Shown here piece after piece: positions 63,236-64,000 of a stretch of DNA of 64,000 nt. The position numbers and the translations under genes were made by a program. Under the pieces are notes generated by a model. The model had not been told where the DNA came from, searched no databases, and was given only the letters and a program-made list of their open reading frames with translations. The DNA lies in contig JAFQIA010000002.1 of the NCBI GenBank assembly GCA_017397725.1, forward strand, positions 1 to 64,000, given 5' to 3'. Numbering within the stretch: position 1 is the stretch's first letter; every line of letters begins with the position of its first letter. The stretch comes from Clostridia bacterium. GTDB lineage: Bacteria > Bacillota > Clostridia > Monoglobales > Monoglobaceae.

Positions 63236-64000
63236 CTAATTTACCCATTCCGTACAGAAGGACAACGCCGGAAGTCCGCTCTGGTCGGTGAGGTTGGGCA
63301 TTTCGGGATATGCCCCCCAAGCATAGCGTGCCATCACAGGAGTATCCACCTTTTCATTCCACACCCTGATGGTGTTGCCGTGAATTTCCGCCTTGGCAGG
63401 GTAGAAGATGCCGTCCTTCCCCGCCACCTCAAATTCCTGCGGACGGGTTTCGTCCATTTCTTTTTCCAGAATCCATTGCATTCCTTGTCTATCAGCATAC
63501 TGCTCCTTGGGGAGCACACAAAGGTCGCCAGTGGATAAAAAGGTCAGTTCCAGCTGGTTTTCTATTCGTTGCGCTGACTGGTAGGCAGGACCTGTTTCCC
63601 CAATACCGGCTCCGCCATAAACGTCCCGTTTGGCAAGACGCGCAAAGCGTTCTGCCGCCAGCTGTTTCTGGTGGGGGTGAATGTCCTCCCGACAGTTCCC
63701 AACTCCACTCTTACGCTCTCCGTAAATATCCATCAGGGAAATCACGCCCGCATTCTCCGGATTGGCAATCACAGAAAGCGCCAACCGCTGTCCCTCCCGC
63801 ACCAGACTCTCGTCCTTTTTGTAGCGAGTCAGCTGCGCCCAATAAAAGGGCAAATCCTCGCCCCAGATGCCTCGGTAAAGGTCAACAAGGCCGCCCATGG
63901 CATCCCGATAAGTTGCCGTGCTCAGGTGGGTGCGATATTCATCTGCCTCTCCCTGATACATCAAGATACCACGGATTTGAAGTTTGGAAAGGGGCATGAT
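63236..64000 (-). CDS. Sialate O-acetylesterase-like SGNH hydrolase (5' end outside window)
   Basis: 254 residues of the C-terminal part. The frame is open to the last base. GILMYQGEADEY matches the family GxLWYQGES block, and REDIHPHQKQLAAERFARLAKRDVYG carries the catalytic Asp-x-x-His. After about residue 140 comes a beta-rich tail with LTFLSTGDLCVL and GDTIRVWNEKV-like strands. The family removes acetyl groups from sugars such as sialic acid or from plant polysaccharides. The N-terminal part with the catalytic Ser lies beyond the right edge. It ends about 90 bp before nrdR, on the same strand. Confidence 0.85.
   Translation of the reverse strand: MMPLSKLQIRGILMYQGEADEYRTHLSTATYRDAMGGLVDLYRGIWGEDLPFYWAQLTRYKKDESLVREGQRLALSVIANPENAGVISLMDIYGERKSGVGNCREDIHPHQKQLAAERFARLAKRDVYGGAGIGETGPAYQSAQRIENQLELTFLSTGDLCVLPKEQYADRQGMQWILEKEMDETRPQEFEVAGKDGIFYPAKAEIHGNTIRVWNEKVDTPVMARYAWGAYPEMPNLTDQSGLPALSFCTEWVN

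Noticed and set aside
1..64000. CRISPR arrays, insertion sequences or prophage genes
   Set aside because: No regularly spaced repeats, transposase, integrase or structural phage motifs were found on either strand by reading.

Overview
The window looks like a chromosome segment of an anaerobic, plant-polysaccharide-degrading Clostridia-type Firmicute. The evidence is the housekeeping neighbourhoods (hprK-PHP-murB-rapZ-whiA-dnaE-birA; rimP-nusA-ylxR-ylxQ-infB-rbfA-nrnA-truB-ribF), strong AGGAGG ribosome sites, sigma-A type promoters, SLH-domain surface proteins, a glycyl radical enzyme with its activase, and a class I Fe-S fumarase subunit. No phage, transposase, integrase or CRISPR array was seen. 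A closer taxonomic placement cannot be made from the sequence alone.

Layout. (1) 1-18987, leftward: a nine-gene polysaccharide-utilisation operon. It begins with two SLH-type surface proteins, then a modular binding protein, two very large secreted clan GH-A-like glycosidases, a cytosolic Asp-box (sialidase-fold) enzyme, an SGNH esterase, and a sugar ABC transporter binding protein and permease that runs off the left edge. A divergent AraC regulator and a GH78 alpha-L-rhamnosidase (19110-22372) lie to its right. (2) 22407-30581: a ROK repressor with a GH32-like protein reads left. A divergent operon reads right and encodes a glycyl-radical activase, a glycyl radical enzyme of unknown substrate, an FGGY sugar kinase and a class I mannose-6-phosphate-isomerase-like protein. 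This is the best candidate for an undescribed catabolic pathway. (3) 30590-38396: an aromatic amino acid operon (pheA, aroB, aroC, aroE-aroK fusion, aroQ, tyrA, DAHP synthase, DUF554). It is preceded by an unannotated attenuator: a 36-residue leader peptide rich in Phe/Tyr, an antiterminator pairing and a terminator hairpin. (4) 38434-42476: tRNA-Arg(CCG), tRNA-Leu(CAG), a sodium:solute symporter and an unrecognised 655-residue protein with its own promoter. (5) 42505-51236, leftward: housekeeping cluster from hprK to birA plus a small membrane protein. (6) 51362-54930, rightward: valS and an orphan fumarase alpha subunit. (7) 54959-63202, leftward: ribF to rimP translation/transcription cluster, then nrdR, then the end of a sialate O-acetylesterase-like gene cut by the right edge.

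How the parts fit together (inference): wall-anchored binding proteins and secreted glycosidases capture and cut a galactose/rhamnose-containing plant glycan. The ABC transporter imports oligosaccharides. Cytosolic GH78, Asp-box and SGNH enzymes finish the breakdown. The ROK-linked glycyl radical enzyme, kinase and isomerase may channel an unusual sugar or polyol from such material into central metabolism.
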